Shown: piece by piece, positions 13,160-26,314 of the stretch
How positions within the stretch are numbered: position 1 is the first letter of the stretch
Layout of the letters: each line of letters opens with the position of its first letter
The notes under the pieces: model-generated
The model's input: only the letters and a program-made list of their open reading frames with translations
Database searches by the model: none
What the model was told of the DNA's origin: nothing
Position numbers and translations under genes: made by a program
DNA from: Aphidius gifuensis
Lineage: Eukaryota; Arthropoda; Insecta; Hymenoptera; Braconidae
Length of the DNA stretch: 64,000 bases
Reading direction: 5' to 3'
NCBI RefSeq assembly: GCF_014905175.1
Contig: NC_057791.1
Coordinates: 3,100,001 to 3,164,000 of the forward strand

Positions 13160-16100
13160 GTAAGTAGAAAAAACATTTTAAAAAGAAATAAAAAAAAAAA
13201 AATTGTCAAAAGAAAAGAGCCGAGTGTTTAACGAGTATAAATTTTTCATATATTCACAAATGCAAAATAAAAGTTTTGCAAATTTATTTCTATTTATTAT
13301 TTAATTTTGTTTATTTTATTTTATATTTTTCATTCAACTGATATTATTATTGTTGTTACTAAAAAATTTTTTTCAATAGAAATAAAATATAACGTTATAT
13401 TTAAAATGTCACAATTGAAAAATGTATTTTCTTTTATAAACAACTATGACTTATAACCGTTTTATTCACGTCTTTTATTTTATTGTTTAGTATTTTTTTT
13501 ATTTATTTATTTATTTTTTGCATCTCCATGTGCATGTATATATATATAAATGGGTATATGTTATTTGCAATTTTTGTCAGAGAGACAAATTGTTTCACTA
13601 CAACTTGAGACAATAACTCCAGCAGAAAAACAGAAACTAGATTTTTATTTATTTATTTTTTTTTATATACTTTCTCACTCACATTGTCTTTGTCGAACAA
13701 AGTGGATCAATTCCACTCTGTTTACTTTTAAAGTAAAAGAAAATTTATAACACACCTCCCTTGATGTTGATATTTTTTATCTCTCTTGAATTTGAAAATT
13801 TTCAACAATATAAACAATCGGAAAAAAGTCATATAAAATGAAAATAAATACTTCAAGTTTTTATGTGTTTAAATAATAATGATAATTAAAAAAAATAATA
13901 TTTTTCATAAAAGTGAAAAATCAAGCGTAAACTATTTGTGATAAATATTTTAAAAAACTATATTTTTATTTACAATTTTGATGTATTTTTAGTCGAGATT
14001 ATATTGCACATGTGATTGTTATATAAAAGCAATTTTTATTACCGTGCTTATATATACGTAAACATGAAAAAACCTGCTTGTCAGATGAACGATATAATTT
14101 TGCCTCGAGGAGTAAAAGCTCAATCATGCGAAGAATATAATTTTTTTTTCATTCTGCTGGAGGGTTTGATGGAGAACTTCAATGATGCGAAAGTGCAATA
14201 TTCATAAATAGAAAAAAGGGATTTTACGTAATATATATTATACTTATATTTTTATTTAATTTATTAAATTAATTTTCACTTTCTTTTAATGAGAGTTAAA
14301 AGTACATTCTATTAGAATATGTAACAAAAGAACAAAAAGCTTTTGGAAAAGTGAAATGTAATACTTTTGCATTATACTAATACACAACTAACTGGATACA
14401 TCATTCAAAATAATAATAACAACATAATGAATCGCTAATCAGTAATCACTATCTCTAATTAAATGGTATTTTAGTAAAGCTTACAATTCAAATGTACATA
14501 TTATCACTTATGAATGCACCAAACTATCGAGAAAATTTGTGTGGATCAATTGTAAACTACCAATGGTTTCACAAGGATGAATAGCACCATCATTAAAAGC
14601 CACTCAAGTATCTTTATAAAGCTTCAAATCTCCTAAAATTGATATTGATGGTAATATACAATGGACGAGTATATTATTTGTTTTTTTTTTTTTATTATGC
14701 ACTTTTAATTATAAATGATAATTCAGTATATAATTTTAGTATAGTAATAATGTTAAAAATATTATAAAAATTTCGAAATAAATCTTACTGAAAATTTACT
14801 GATGAAAACATTTAGTTATATATGTAAATGTAAAATAAATGTTTAAAGTATATTTATGAATGTATAAGGATGAACAAAAGAAAAAAAAAATACATAATCA
14901 AAATAGAAATTAAAAAAACATTATAAAATTTATAAATATGATAAATGAATGAATAACATTGAAGAAGCATTCATAATTATTTTATAATAATAATGATTAT
15001 TATTTTAAATGTATAACATTGATATAACAAATAGATTTAAAAAAAATCAAGAAGAATTGATTTTATAGAGTCTAACAACAACAACAACTTGAGGCTATCA
15101 TGAATATATTGAAAATATATATAGGTATACACAAGAAGCAAAGGATCAAATTTTCCTTGTTATATATGCACTTATAGTGTTTGAAGGAAATTACTTGCTA
15201 TACTAATGCTTCATGAAAAATTAATAAAAATAATAAATATATTTTTAATCAATAAAAATAAGCTTGTATAAACAAGAAAAAAATGTAAAAAATAATTTTA
15301 TTTATTCGAATTTAAAAATAAAATTATTTCATATAAGTTTTAACAAGTCTATTGAGAAATAAAATATATACATAGGTATATGTAGATTCTACGAATAATT
15401 ACTGTATCACAATTTTGCGTTTATGCCCAACGGGGTCATACAACAGCAGCAATGAAATGACATTAACAATTCATAGTAACTATATTCGTCAAATTTATAT
15501 ATACATGTACTAGATACGTGAATTCAACTCTCAGCAATCTATTTTCACCTAAAATTCGAATTTTCCGTCACATCATTTTTCACTTTAAATTTGAATGTGT
15601 ATGTCAATTTTAAAAGTGTGTGTTAATCCCAACGGATATGCATCACCACTGTTTTTTTTTTCTTTTCTTTTATAATTTTTTTATTTTTTTTCTGTACCGA
15701 TATAACTGCGAAATTCGGATTAAAAGATATTTAAATTAAATAGTATTTAATCTGATTTTTCTCCACGTTTTATTATTTTATTTTTTTAATAAACAATAAA
15801 ATTTGATAATAAAAAAACAAGGTACGAAATGGACTCATGATTTTTGAATATACATGTATATTTTTTTTTTATCGATATGTTATGTAGTTATTTACTACAT
15901 TTCTTTTTAATAAAGAAAAAAAATAATTATTAAATTAAATTATAAAATTACTTTTTTTGTTTTATTAAAAATTGATAATTAATTTTATACCTTTTTAAAT
16001 TTAAAAAAAAAAAAATGATTACCGAATTAAAAATATAACTTTTTATTTTGTCGAATAAATGATCGAGTTGGAGTTTAATTTCATCAAGTAAAATTACAGT

Positions 16101-18877
16101 TTCAAACCATTTGAACTTATAAAGGTTTATAGTTTATACACGACCCTTATTTTTTAGAATTTTACTGGAATCTTAAATTCAGAATTATTTTACATTTTTA
16201 TGATATCGTCAGTTTTAAACTTTCGAATTGAAATGAATTTTTCATCATACATCATTTTAAAAAAAATTTATTTATTCATTTTTCGGTTTTATTTTTTTAA
16301 TAATGCTGCAAATAGACCAAAATTAATGTCATGTATTATTTCTTCATAAAAGAAGTATAACATCATGCAAAAATAAACTCCCGAAAATTATTTTTTATTT
16401 TACTAATAATCTTGTGATTTTTTTTCGTATATTTTTAAGCCAACTTACTAATGAATTTGTAAAAAATAATTATAAAATTTTCTCAGATATATTTTATATT
16501 AATATTAATATTGTAGAGAAATAAAAATAGAAAAAAAAAAAAAAAACAAACATGTGCCTTGAAAAATCTGTTGAGAATTTTCATTGCACAATTATGATAA
16601 TATTGAGGGAAAAATAATTCGACGTACACCACAAAAATCCCCATGATAGTCGTTGACGATAAGGTCATTAAAGCTTCATATTATTACTGAATTAAATAAA
16701 GTATATAATCCTGTTGTCACACACTAACTATGTTTGTATGATGCTGCTAGAATTCGAAATGACTTTTTTAAATAATACAAGTGGATAGTCATATGCGTGT
16801 AAATTGAGGTTAATCGATTCGAAAAAAAATCTTGATTGCCAATGAAATTGAAACGAACGAGCAAAAAAAACTAAAATGAAAAAATCGAACGTCGAGTAAA
16901 AAATTACATAAAAGAAAAAATAAAAAAAAAAAAAAAAAATAGAGTCCTAGTAATTAATCTAAATTTTTTTTCTATATTCTTTTTAGAACCTCTTTTTATT
17001 TTCTTAATTATAGCATTTAGTGCCATTCCACTTTCTGTTTCTATTATTATTTTTTTAGCAAAGGAATTTTTTGTTTTTTTTTTTGTTTTAATAGTCCCGG
17101 GAGAGATTGTTTAAGAGTTTACTTTGTTCTGAGAGGCATAAATAAGTGTTGGTTTGGATTATGGTGAATCCCAAGAGAAAAAAAAAGTAGCCAGAAATAA
17201 ATTGAAATAAAAAAAAAGGGGTGAGAGTGGCAATAGTAAAATGGGGTCAATAAAAACTATCGTTAAACTAAAAAATAAAAAATATATCTACTATTCTTTT
17301 GATGAGTTCAGATCTTATCGCATATAAAAAACGAAAAAAATATTTCATAATATATTGATATTTGAAAAATTCAAGAATTTCATGAATGCAAAACTGCACT
17401 CAAGAAATGTAAAAGTAAATTTGCAAAAAAAAAATAAAAAAAAAAAATGAATAAAACAAAAAAATCTCAAAAGTCCAGCTAAAAAATTTGCGAAAAAAAA
17501 AAGAAAAGAGTGGCTCAGTCAGACCGGAATCTCATTTGTCACGACACGTACTCTGCAGTATATAAAAAAATAAAGAAGCAATTTTTTTTTTTTTACTTTT
17601 TATTCACTCTTAAACTACCCCCCACCCAGTAACCTCTAGCGTATAATTACCAATTACGAAGGACAACCACCGCGAAGCATTTGCAATGTTCAACAAACAA
17701 TGTTCTACAAACGTTAAAGAAAAACAGAAAAGTCATCAGGTCAAATTTCCGGCTGTATCTTTTTTTTTCTTTACTCTATTTTTTCTCTCATTTTCCTTTC
17801 ACAATTTGTACCCATACATTCGTTTGATCTAAAATTTTCCAATTTGTTTTTATCATTTTTTTTTTTTTTTTTCTATCCATTTTCATTTTCTTTTCAGCTG
17901 ACCTGTACAAAGATATTTTTTGTTTTTTTTTTTTTTATCCTTCGAGAAATATATTTCAATGCAAAATAATCATTATGCTTAATTTTTTTTTAGAAAAACA
18001 TAAATACCCTTTACGTAAAATCAAAGAGAACAAAAATAATGTCAAAAAAAAAATAAAATAAAATAAAACAAATTTAAATATAATTCGGATAGAATTGGAT
18101 ATAGCGCAATGTTACAGTTGAGATAGAAAAATATTTTTCAACATAAAAATGTAGAAAATATTTATGAGATAAGTTAAAAGTACTTTCGGAGTAAGTTTAA
18201 CTCGATATATTGCCAGAGACCTGGCAAACTCGTGAATCCCAGCGGCCGTATAACCATTGTTACAGTAAAGCCATGACGCGAAAATAACACACATATCCCC
18301 ACATCTAATATACAATCTCATATACATACATATATACAATTGTTGGATATGCCTGGTTATTTCGTAAAGCCACAAAATCATTTCATAAACTTATGCAACT
18401 TGTATATTTTATTATTTATTTATTATATTTTATTTTTCATAAAAAAAAAAAAATAAATAACATATCTACTTGTATAATAAAAAATTATCTAATTATTTAA
18501 ATGTATTTTTTTTTGAATTTATTACTACTAGAAATGATTGAATAAAAAATTTAAATTATATAGTTTAATTGAATTATTTGAATATTCATTTTAATCAAAC
18601 AAAAACAACTGTTAAAAAAATTCAATGAATTCAAAAAAATAGAGAAATATTCAATAATATTTTGGAGAAAAAAAAATAAAAAAGTTCAAATATTTATATC
18701 AAAGCAATGTTTGATATGCTAAAAATATTTTGAACCTTTTTTTTTTTTTTTCTGAAGGGTATAAAATGGATTGTCCATGACGTTTTGAATGGCAATCGAA
18801 AACCTGTGGTTCAACTATTTGAAATCCAGTTGGCACAAGCGTGCCAATGCATTTGCATGAGAATGTCTCTTTCATAG
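13160..18877. other. long AT-rich spacer
   Basis: I see no gene I can support in these 5.7 kb. A + strand frame with ATG at 14064 and stop at 14207 (47 codons, start MKKPACQMND) is the most protein-like piece. Many T and A runs of 10-20 bases are present. Confidence 0.4.
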
Positions 18878-18920
18878 GATAAAAAACGGAGACTGGCATT
18901 TACTGAAATGGTGACATCAC
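18878..18920 (+). other. candidate short exon, + strand
   Basis: CTCTTTCATAG precedes 43 bases with one open frame (DKKRRLAFTEMVTS), followed by the consensus donor GTAAGTAC. It lies in a GC-richer island (about 18770-18920) whose other strand is also open for over 60 codons. Which strand, if either, is coding cannot be settled by eye. Confidence 0.2.
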
Positions 18921-20779
18921 GTAAGTACGAAAAATATAAAACGACTATTTTTATTTATATATATATAAAATAAATGTTTTCATTAATCTATTGAGTATTG
19001 AAAAATGTTAAATTATTTTATATCAATAATAAAATAAATCATTTATCAAATAGTGTTTTTTTCCTTCATTTTTATAAGAATAACTTTATATGAATGAAGG
19101 ATTATTTAAATATGCTTCAAACAATAAAACATTCATTTTTTTTTTCATACTTTTATACATATAATTCAAGAAAAGCCAATTTTTCTTATTGAAAGTAAGA
19201 AAAGCTTTCGCGGAAACTTGACAACTGTCACAAGGAGTCATAATTTTGACAAAGATTTATTCCCAAATAGTTTATTCGATGTGACGTTGAATTGCATTTT
19301 TATATAAAATATTCATAATGTAGAAAAAAAATAAATAAATATTTTTTTATATAAAAGAAATATTCAAGCGTTTATACGAAAGCTTTTAAATCTTTTTATA
19401 TATTTATTTATTTTTTTATCGGTAGTTTTTTTTTATTTGTTTTTCTACTCAGCATTGATTATTATTTTTTTTTTTAATTTCAAATTTCAATTTCCGAGTA
19501 AACAATTAAATTTTCGATAAAGTATTATCGTCATTTATGAATTTATGTGTTTAACAATAAAATTCACAACAAAAAAATACACCAACTATTGACGGATGAA
19601 TTTATAAAAATGCATAAATAAAATTTCAAAGAAAAATATAAACAAAAAATACTGACCGTTGGATTATTAAAATTTTTTCCATATTAATATTCCAAAATCT
19701 GTCAGTTATAATTTTTTTCTCGTGGTTTAACATACCGAAATGTAAACAAGTACATAAACCCGGTAAAAATATAAAAAAATAAAATATATATCAACGTTGA
19801 TATTTTGTACAATGTATACAATTGATTAATAAATTTTTTGTTTCATTTAAACAAAAAAAAAAAAAAAAGATGAAACATTACACAGTTTGTGCATTTTCAA
19901 TTCATCTATATTTTTATTAGCTCATATATTTACTCAATGAAAAAATAAATAAATAAACATTTATTTATCTATCAAAAAATAAAAAAAATATAAAATGAAA
20001 AAGAGTATGTATGTTATATGTGAACAAGAAGTTAATTTAAACTATCGTCGTTCAATGTACATACCAAGTAAAACAATTGTACTTTATTTTTTGGATACAC
20101 AAAAAATAAAATAAAAAATAGCCTAGACATATAAAAAAAAAAAATAGTATATAGTGAGGGTAGATTTGTTAAAACACCGTCGATCGTGTTGTTGTCAACT
20201 GACATGGAACAAATATAATCCCTTTGTTGAAATGCACAGTGTTCAGTGAAAAGTTTAACACAACCAAAACATTGGTTAATAGTACACTCGATTGAATTTA
20301 TAGCCACAAAATAGCATTCATTTGTATATATACGCATATGAAATTTATTTTATATAATAGCGCATTTCTTTTGTCAATATAAATAATTATTATTCAATAG
20401 TTAATGTCCATTCATCTTGAATTTACTAATGATTCAATTGATTTATTCAATGATAGGTTACTGTCAGCATTTTTTAAATTTCTAATAATGCTGCTGATCA
20501 ATTCACATTCATCATTAATTTAAATTTTACATTTATCATTTATATCAGTTATAAAAAATAAATATAAAAAATATAATACGTGTGTGAAATAAATTTAAAT
20601 TATGACATATATATTTTTATTTTACTATTTATGTATTTCGGTTTTTTTTTTTTTTATTATTTATTTATTATTATTTTGTTTTTTTTATCTGTCAATATAA
20701 AGATCGATTGCATATTTACGCCTGACCTCGCAAATCTTGATGGTAGATGCTCGTAAATTTATGGAAAATTGCTACTTAC
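18921..20779. other. AT-rich spacer with a 101-codon open frame
   Basis: A - strand open frame at 20032-20337 starts with ATG. Its first 60 residues include seven cysteines, and the rest is Phe/Leu-rich from T runs. It has no signal peptide and no family motif. A competing frame is also open over part of it, so I do not call a gene. Confidence 0.25.
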
Positions 20780-20807
20780 CGGTTTATCCCAACAACTGAG
20801 ACGTGCT
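20780..20807 (-). other. candidate 28-base exon, - strand
   Basis: On the - strand, TTTATTTTGATAG is followed by 28 bases and the donor CG/GTAAGT. In phase it follows the segment at 21012-21074. It may equally be part of an untranslated leader. Confidence 0.22.
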
Positions 20808-21011
20808 CTATCAAAATAAAAATATCAAGAAAGTTGCGGTCGATCAAGACGATATTATGAGACGCGTTTTTCTTTTTTTAAAAACTCTCTTTTTGCACAA
20901 GAAAACGAGATTTTTTGCTCACGAGATTCACAGCTATTAAATCATTTACGGATTATCAGTGTAAAATTATATTATGAAAAAAAAAGATATTTAATTTAAA
21001 ATAAAACATAC

Positions 21012-21074
21012 CTCGAAACAGCACATGATGACGATGCTTGAAATCCGTTGTAGAAATTTTATTATAAAAATAAT
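21012..21074 (-). other. candidate 63-base exon, - strand
   Basis: On the - strand, TTTTTTGTTTCAG is followed by 63 bases and the donor GAG/GTATGT. These are the best splice edges in the left third of the window. Two frames are open. One reads YFYNKISTTDFKHRHHVLF and runs on in frame through the 28-base segment at 20780-20807 (EHVSVVGIN). Product unknown. Confidence 0.3.
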
Positions 21075-24000
21075 CTGAAACAAAAAATAAAGATATAAAT
21101 TAGATATACAATTGAATAAATTTCTTTATTATAAAATTGAATTTGTAAATGTTGAAAAAAATTAAAGTTTTGATGGAAATATTTAAAAGTATACCTTAAT
21201 TTTAGGGATTTCGAATAAACATTAGGTTTAACTTGAAAAGCACAAACTGAAGTTTGTAAAAAAAGAAGTAAAAAATTGAAAATTCAAAAATTCTTCAACA
21301 TCGATAAAAGCAATTTAAAAAAATATTATAATTTTGTGAATAAAATAAAATTGAGTAAGTAAATACATTTTATGTGGGAAATATTTTTCGAGTGATTCAG
21401 TAAAAGAAAAAAAAATAAAAAAATGAAGAATTCTTATTCAAGGCAAGAGAAAAACTATAAAAAAAGCTATTTTTCTATCTATTTGGTGAATGTAGTCACA
21501 GTTTATTGGATTGGAATATATGTAACCTAGAGGATATTGGAATCTATGTAGAATATATAAGTTGCTGGTCGATTTTAGAGTCAAACTATATATATATAAG
21601 ATAGCTGCGTGTGAAAGAAATAGTTTCCACTTGTCCTTTTCATTTTTTTCTCTCAATGATCTCTCGGACTTGAAAATAATATTTTTTTTTCTTATCGATA
21701 AGCGATAATACGTAGTCTAGAAGTACCAACGTCGTTTACGGTAACAAATTTCTTAATTCATGACTACGATATATTAACTCTTGCACCAAGTGACTCTGAT
21801 ATCTTGAAGTTTAAAAATAAATTTTATTTATTGGAAAAACTATATTTATGTTTAATAATATTAAAAAAAATTTTTTAATCAATTTACACATTGTTTTAAT
21901 ACAAACAGTTGTAATTATATACTACACTGTATTAAAAGCAATGCGTAATTAAGATATTTTCTCTGAAACAAAACCGACAACATATATATCAACAAAAACA
22001 TCAAAAAACTTTTTTGATATGTGTCAGAGTAACATTGCATGTTCAACCAACTTCTTGTTTGTTAAATACAAGTGAGATAACTGGCTTGAACTGTATGTCA
22101 CAAACATCCAATAAACATGATGAGTGACCTAACAATATAGTGTCATATAGTTAAACCTCTGACACTAAAATAAACTTCATTCTCAACCATAACTGTTAAT
22201 TTTTTATATATACATATACATGTGGTTATTTAAAAATAAATATATATAAAAGAAAATGATAAAAATATTTTATCAAATTGCTATAATGAAAGTATGAAAC
22301 TAAAACAATTGTTCATAAAATGAATGGCCTTGCATATCATACATGATAATGACAAAAACAGACAATCACAAAAAAGTTATGTGAAACTGGATAACAAATG
22401 TTAAAACAATGTTAAAAATATTTTTGTAATATTTTTTGTCAGTATATATTTTGTTGAAAATAAAAAAAAATATAAAAAAAACTGTTCAATGGATAGGTAT
22501 ATCCTTATCTTTTTTAATGTAAAAATATTTTTTTTTAGTTGTAAATGTAACATGTTGAAATGAACAAAATAATATCCATGACCTTTCAGTGATAAGCTCA
22601 TTGTATGACATGAAAATAGACATATTCTTACATCACTTTGTCTTTGCTTGTGACATGGGATGATTGTGTTGTTGACGACAATCCTTAACAGATATATCTT
22701 GCACTTGGAAATCCTTGGGATTTATTTAGTATGTTACTATAAACGTTAAGCATACAAGCCACTGTGTTCAACACAATCTGGTTGAGTATATACATTTACT
22801 AACTCAATGCTATTTTCACAATGTATATTTATATATTGCAACATGTTGGATGTATTTTTAAGCAAATAATCCATATACACAAATGTGTGCTACTTCAACA
22901 CTTTGGTATATTTTGAGATGATACATATAAATCTTATATGTATAAAATATATATACATAAATCCAAGTAAATTTTTATATAAAAACCACAGAGGATAAAA
23001 TAATTTCTGACACTTTAAAATAGGATTTTACTTAGCCATTCACATCAATCATTTAGATATAGCATAAAATTTTAATAAAAATAAAAGAAAAATAAATTAG
23101 ATATAATTTAATTTACTCAGCATTAAATTCAATTCTTGATATTATTACTATTATTATTTATAAATACACTGAGTTATTTTTAATATATATCAATTGTAAA
23201 TTAATTGATGATAATATCAATTAGTTACGCTCGCTATTTTCCGTTATGGAAGAGTTATCAAGATTAAATTGTGAGGTCAAAGACCTGAATAACGTGGTCT
23301 GTGATTTTTACATTTTTATCTTGATGGTTGAAAAAGAGATGAATAAAAGAGACTATATGATAAGTTGAATTCTCGAATCACTGTGGTGAATATAAGAAAA
23401 AAATAAAAAAAAAAAAAAGGAAAATTGCTTTTGAAATTCAAGATGGGTATGTGACTGAGACATATACTTTTTTTTTATATAAAAATTACATGGGTTTATG
23501 TAGACGATGAAAATAAATATATGACAATAATCAATCGATAGATATTTAATGTAAAAAAAAAAAAAAAAGAAAAAGGTTGTTTTATATTTCAATAATTGAG
23601 TTATTTATTATTAACAAGACAGACAGTCTGCGCTTCGAGCGACTGTTCCATGTTGTACTGCAATTTGATAATATTAATTTTATGGTTTCAAGTATAATTG
23701 TCATTGTTGATTTTCAAATATATTAATTTAAAAATACTGTAGATAAAAAAACCTTAAACAAGTACAGTGAGTGAAAAAGAAATTGATTGACTATTGAGTA
23801 AAAAGAGACAAGAAAAAATTGACTATAAGCCAGTTTTTTTTTCTATCCACTTGCATGCAAAGCCAAAAATGAATAAAAAATTTACATATATTCATTTAAA
23901 AAAATTTGAAAAATTTAATAATATAAGTAGGAAATATTAAATAAAACTGGCATCACAACTAAATTTTTATAATTTGTCATTATACTTGAGTATAATAGCA

Positions 24001-24214
24001 AGTTTTTATTTTTCAAGCCAAAAAACAAACTACCACGTTTTTAAATTATCCTAGATAAAAAAATATCCGTTTGTAATTTTTAAATGGGTTAATAAAACAT
24101 TTACAGAAAAAAAAAATATATATTATTAAATTGATAAAGAATATTTACATCAATTTATTAATAATAAAAAAAAAATAAATTTAAAAGACAGATAGACAGA
24201 TAAACTATATTTAC
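21075..24214. other. AT-rich spacer
   Basis: No gene supported. Two somewhat GC-richer patches lie at about 23225-23310 and 23620-23670. A segment ending at a donor-like site on the - strand lies just right of this stretch, at 24215. Confidence 0.4.
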
Positions 24215-24330
24215 CATCATCGAGAATTATCTTAAAATTCTATCTACTTGGATGATTGATACAACTAGAACACACGCATGACAATGATATGATACTGTCG
24301 AGACAATCACGATCTAGAGCACGACTAGAA
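24215..24330 (-). other. possible non-coding 5' exon, - strand
   Basis: A GC-richer segment ends on the - strand at GATGATG/GTAAAT. All three frames are closed near the donor, so if transcribed it would be an untranslated first exon. The right edge is a guess. Confidence 0.15.
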
Positions 24331-24829
24331 ATATATCATCATTATTATTATTATTATCATCTAGTTGTGAATATATAGATTGTAAATATACTTGGTTGAA
24401 TTTATTGTTAAAAAATTCAGAGGTAAATTTAATTTATTCTTATTATAAAATTGATGAAAATAAACAAATCATTTATGATGTACATAATATATATAGAGTA
24501 ACATAAAGAGTAAAATTGTTACCAAACAGTTTTTTTTTTTTATTTTTAGAGTGAGTCAAAGTAGCATTTTTACCACACGTATACTGAAAAATCGATGGCG
24601 CTTAATCCACTGTGTATATGCGATAACATATATACCCAGTGATGCGACTGTCACGAAATAAAACTATATAATAATCATAATAAAATAAAAAAAATAAATG
24701 TTGATACAGTTGATGCATTTGTCGTGCATGTTATATTTGAAATAAGGTAAAGTTTTGAAAAACACAAAAGAATAACTGATGTATCTATCATGATGTAATG
24801 CCGATGAAAAATAAAAATCACATTGGGAA

Positions 24830-26314
24830 TTCTCTCCAGGTGTGTATTTTCTTTTTTTTCTTTTTGCTATTTTGTTTGTTAGTTTACATTGCAAGTTGAT
24901 ATATATCTCTCGGGAAATCGCCCTGCATAAATTTCATCATTTTCTTTTTTGAAATTGCACGATTTTTTGTTGTTTTAAAAATTCATGATTAAATTACAAT
25001 TGTATATGTAAATTGAATAAAATAAATCATTATCCATTAAAAGTGTGTAATGAAAATTTTATAAATTAATAAAATTATATATTATTTAAAAATTTTCAAC
25101 AATATGAAATTTACAATTGATGTAGGTATATCTAATGTTTGTATAGTAATTTTTGAATCATGTCACGTTCTGGCAAATCCTCGTCTTTGCAACAACTTTC
25201 TAATACCCTAACAAATTCACAAGATATATTATTGAAATGCAAACTGGACAATCAATATGAAATTAAATTTCCATAATATTGAAAAACAAAAAATAAATAA
25301 GTAATGAATAAATGAAATATATTTAAAAATAAATCTTCATTAAAATAGATTTCATATTATCAGACAATATATAAAAAAACTCAGCAAAGAAAAAACTGTT
25401 TATATTGAAAAATAATGAATAATATTGACTGGTACATGAAGGATTTATTTTTCAATCCTCTGATTCTCTGGAGAATAAAGAATATTCTGGAAAAAAACTA
25501 ACGAATAATAATTCAACGATATTGCAGAGGTTGATTTAAAATTAATATATTCAATTAAATAAGAGAATAGTTTTCCTTTGTAAATTTTTGCTGAGATTAG
25601 GTAATATTAAATTTAGAAAGTTATATATGTATCACGTCAAATTTTCAAGCATTGTTTCAATAATGAAAATTTTTGATATATATCAAAGAGTGAATATGAT
25701 GGGCAATAAGCTCGTCCACCCATATGAATAAATAAGTATATTACATATAGGTATATTTACAGCTGATGAGAAAGTGCATCAAGACCAAATATGGTAATTG
25801 TAAATTTATACAGACACACACAACTAGCCTCTAGGTATGTTGTTTGCATATTTACAGTCAAGTTTATAAGTGCCCATCAATGTATTCAGATGCTTCACAA
25901 GCATCATCACATGGTTATCATCTAGATATGTTTCCTCTAGTAATTAACGTTAACATTGGACACATATTACTGATTTTAACAACAAGATATTTCATATGTC
26001 ATAATAATAATAATAATAATAATTTACGAGCTTAAAAAATATTAATTTAATGAATTTTCGTTGTAAAAATAAATGTTTACGTTTATTAATTTTAATAATT
26101 ATTTTAATGAGAATTTAATTTTTTGCTTGAAATTAAAATAATAATTTTTATTTCCTTCCATTTAAACATGTATGTATATTTTTTCATATATATAAAATGT
26201 ATTAAAAATTTAAATAAAAGCAAAGAAATAAAAAAAAAAATAAAAAAAAATATGCAGTATTCATGAAATTTTACTAAAAGCCAAAGTAACCAGCAGCCAA
26301 TCGTGACCAGTGTC
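24830..26314 (+). repeat. 1.5-kb duplicated block, copy 1 (uninterrupted)
   Basis: This block recurs in direct orientation at 47223-49905 with only scattered substitutions and a few small indels, by eye about 97-99% identical. It starts at TTCTCTCCAGGTGTG and ends at GACCAGTGTC; flanking sequence is unrelated beyond those points. I see no terminal inverted repeats, Helitron CTRR end or poly-A tail. It carries an (AAT)n run at about 26003-26022. A 63-codon frame at 25844-26035 is identical in both copies but has no ATG at its start. Copy 1 preserves the site into which the element at 47766-48940 inserted in copy 2. Confidence 0.9.

Noticed and set aside
20032..20337. 101-codon - strand frame with several cysteines
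   Set aside because: No signal peptide or family motif, a Phe/Leu-rich second half made by T runs, and a competing open frame over part of it. Not enough to call a gene.
25844..26035. 63-codon frame identical in both copies of the duplication (also 49420-49611)
   Set aside because: Identity is explained by the recent duplication of the whole block. The frame has no ATG at its start and ends in an (AAT)n run.
24830..26314. Helitron, LTR or LINE identity for the duplicated block
   Set aside because: The ends lack CTRR and a hairpin, there are no long terminal repeats, no poly-A tail and no reverse transcriptase or helicase frame.
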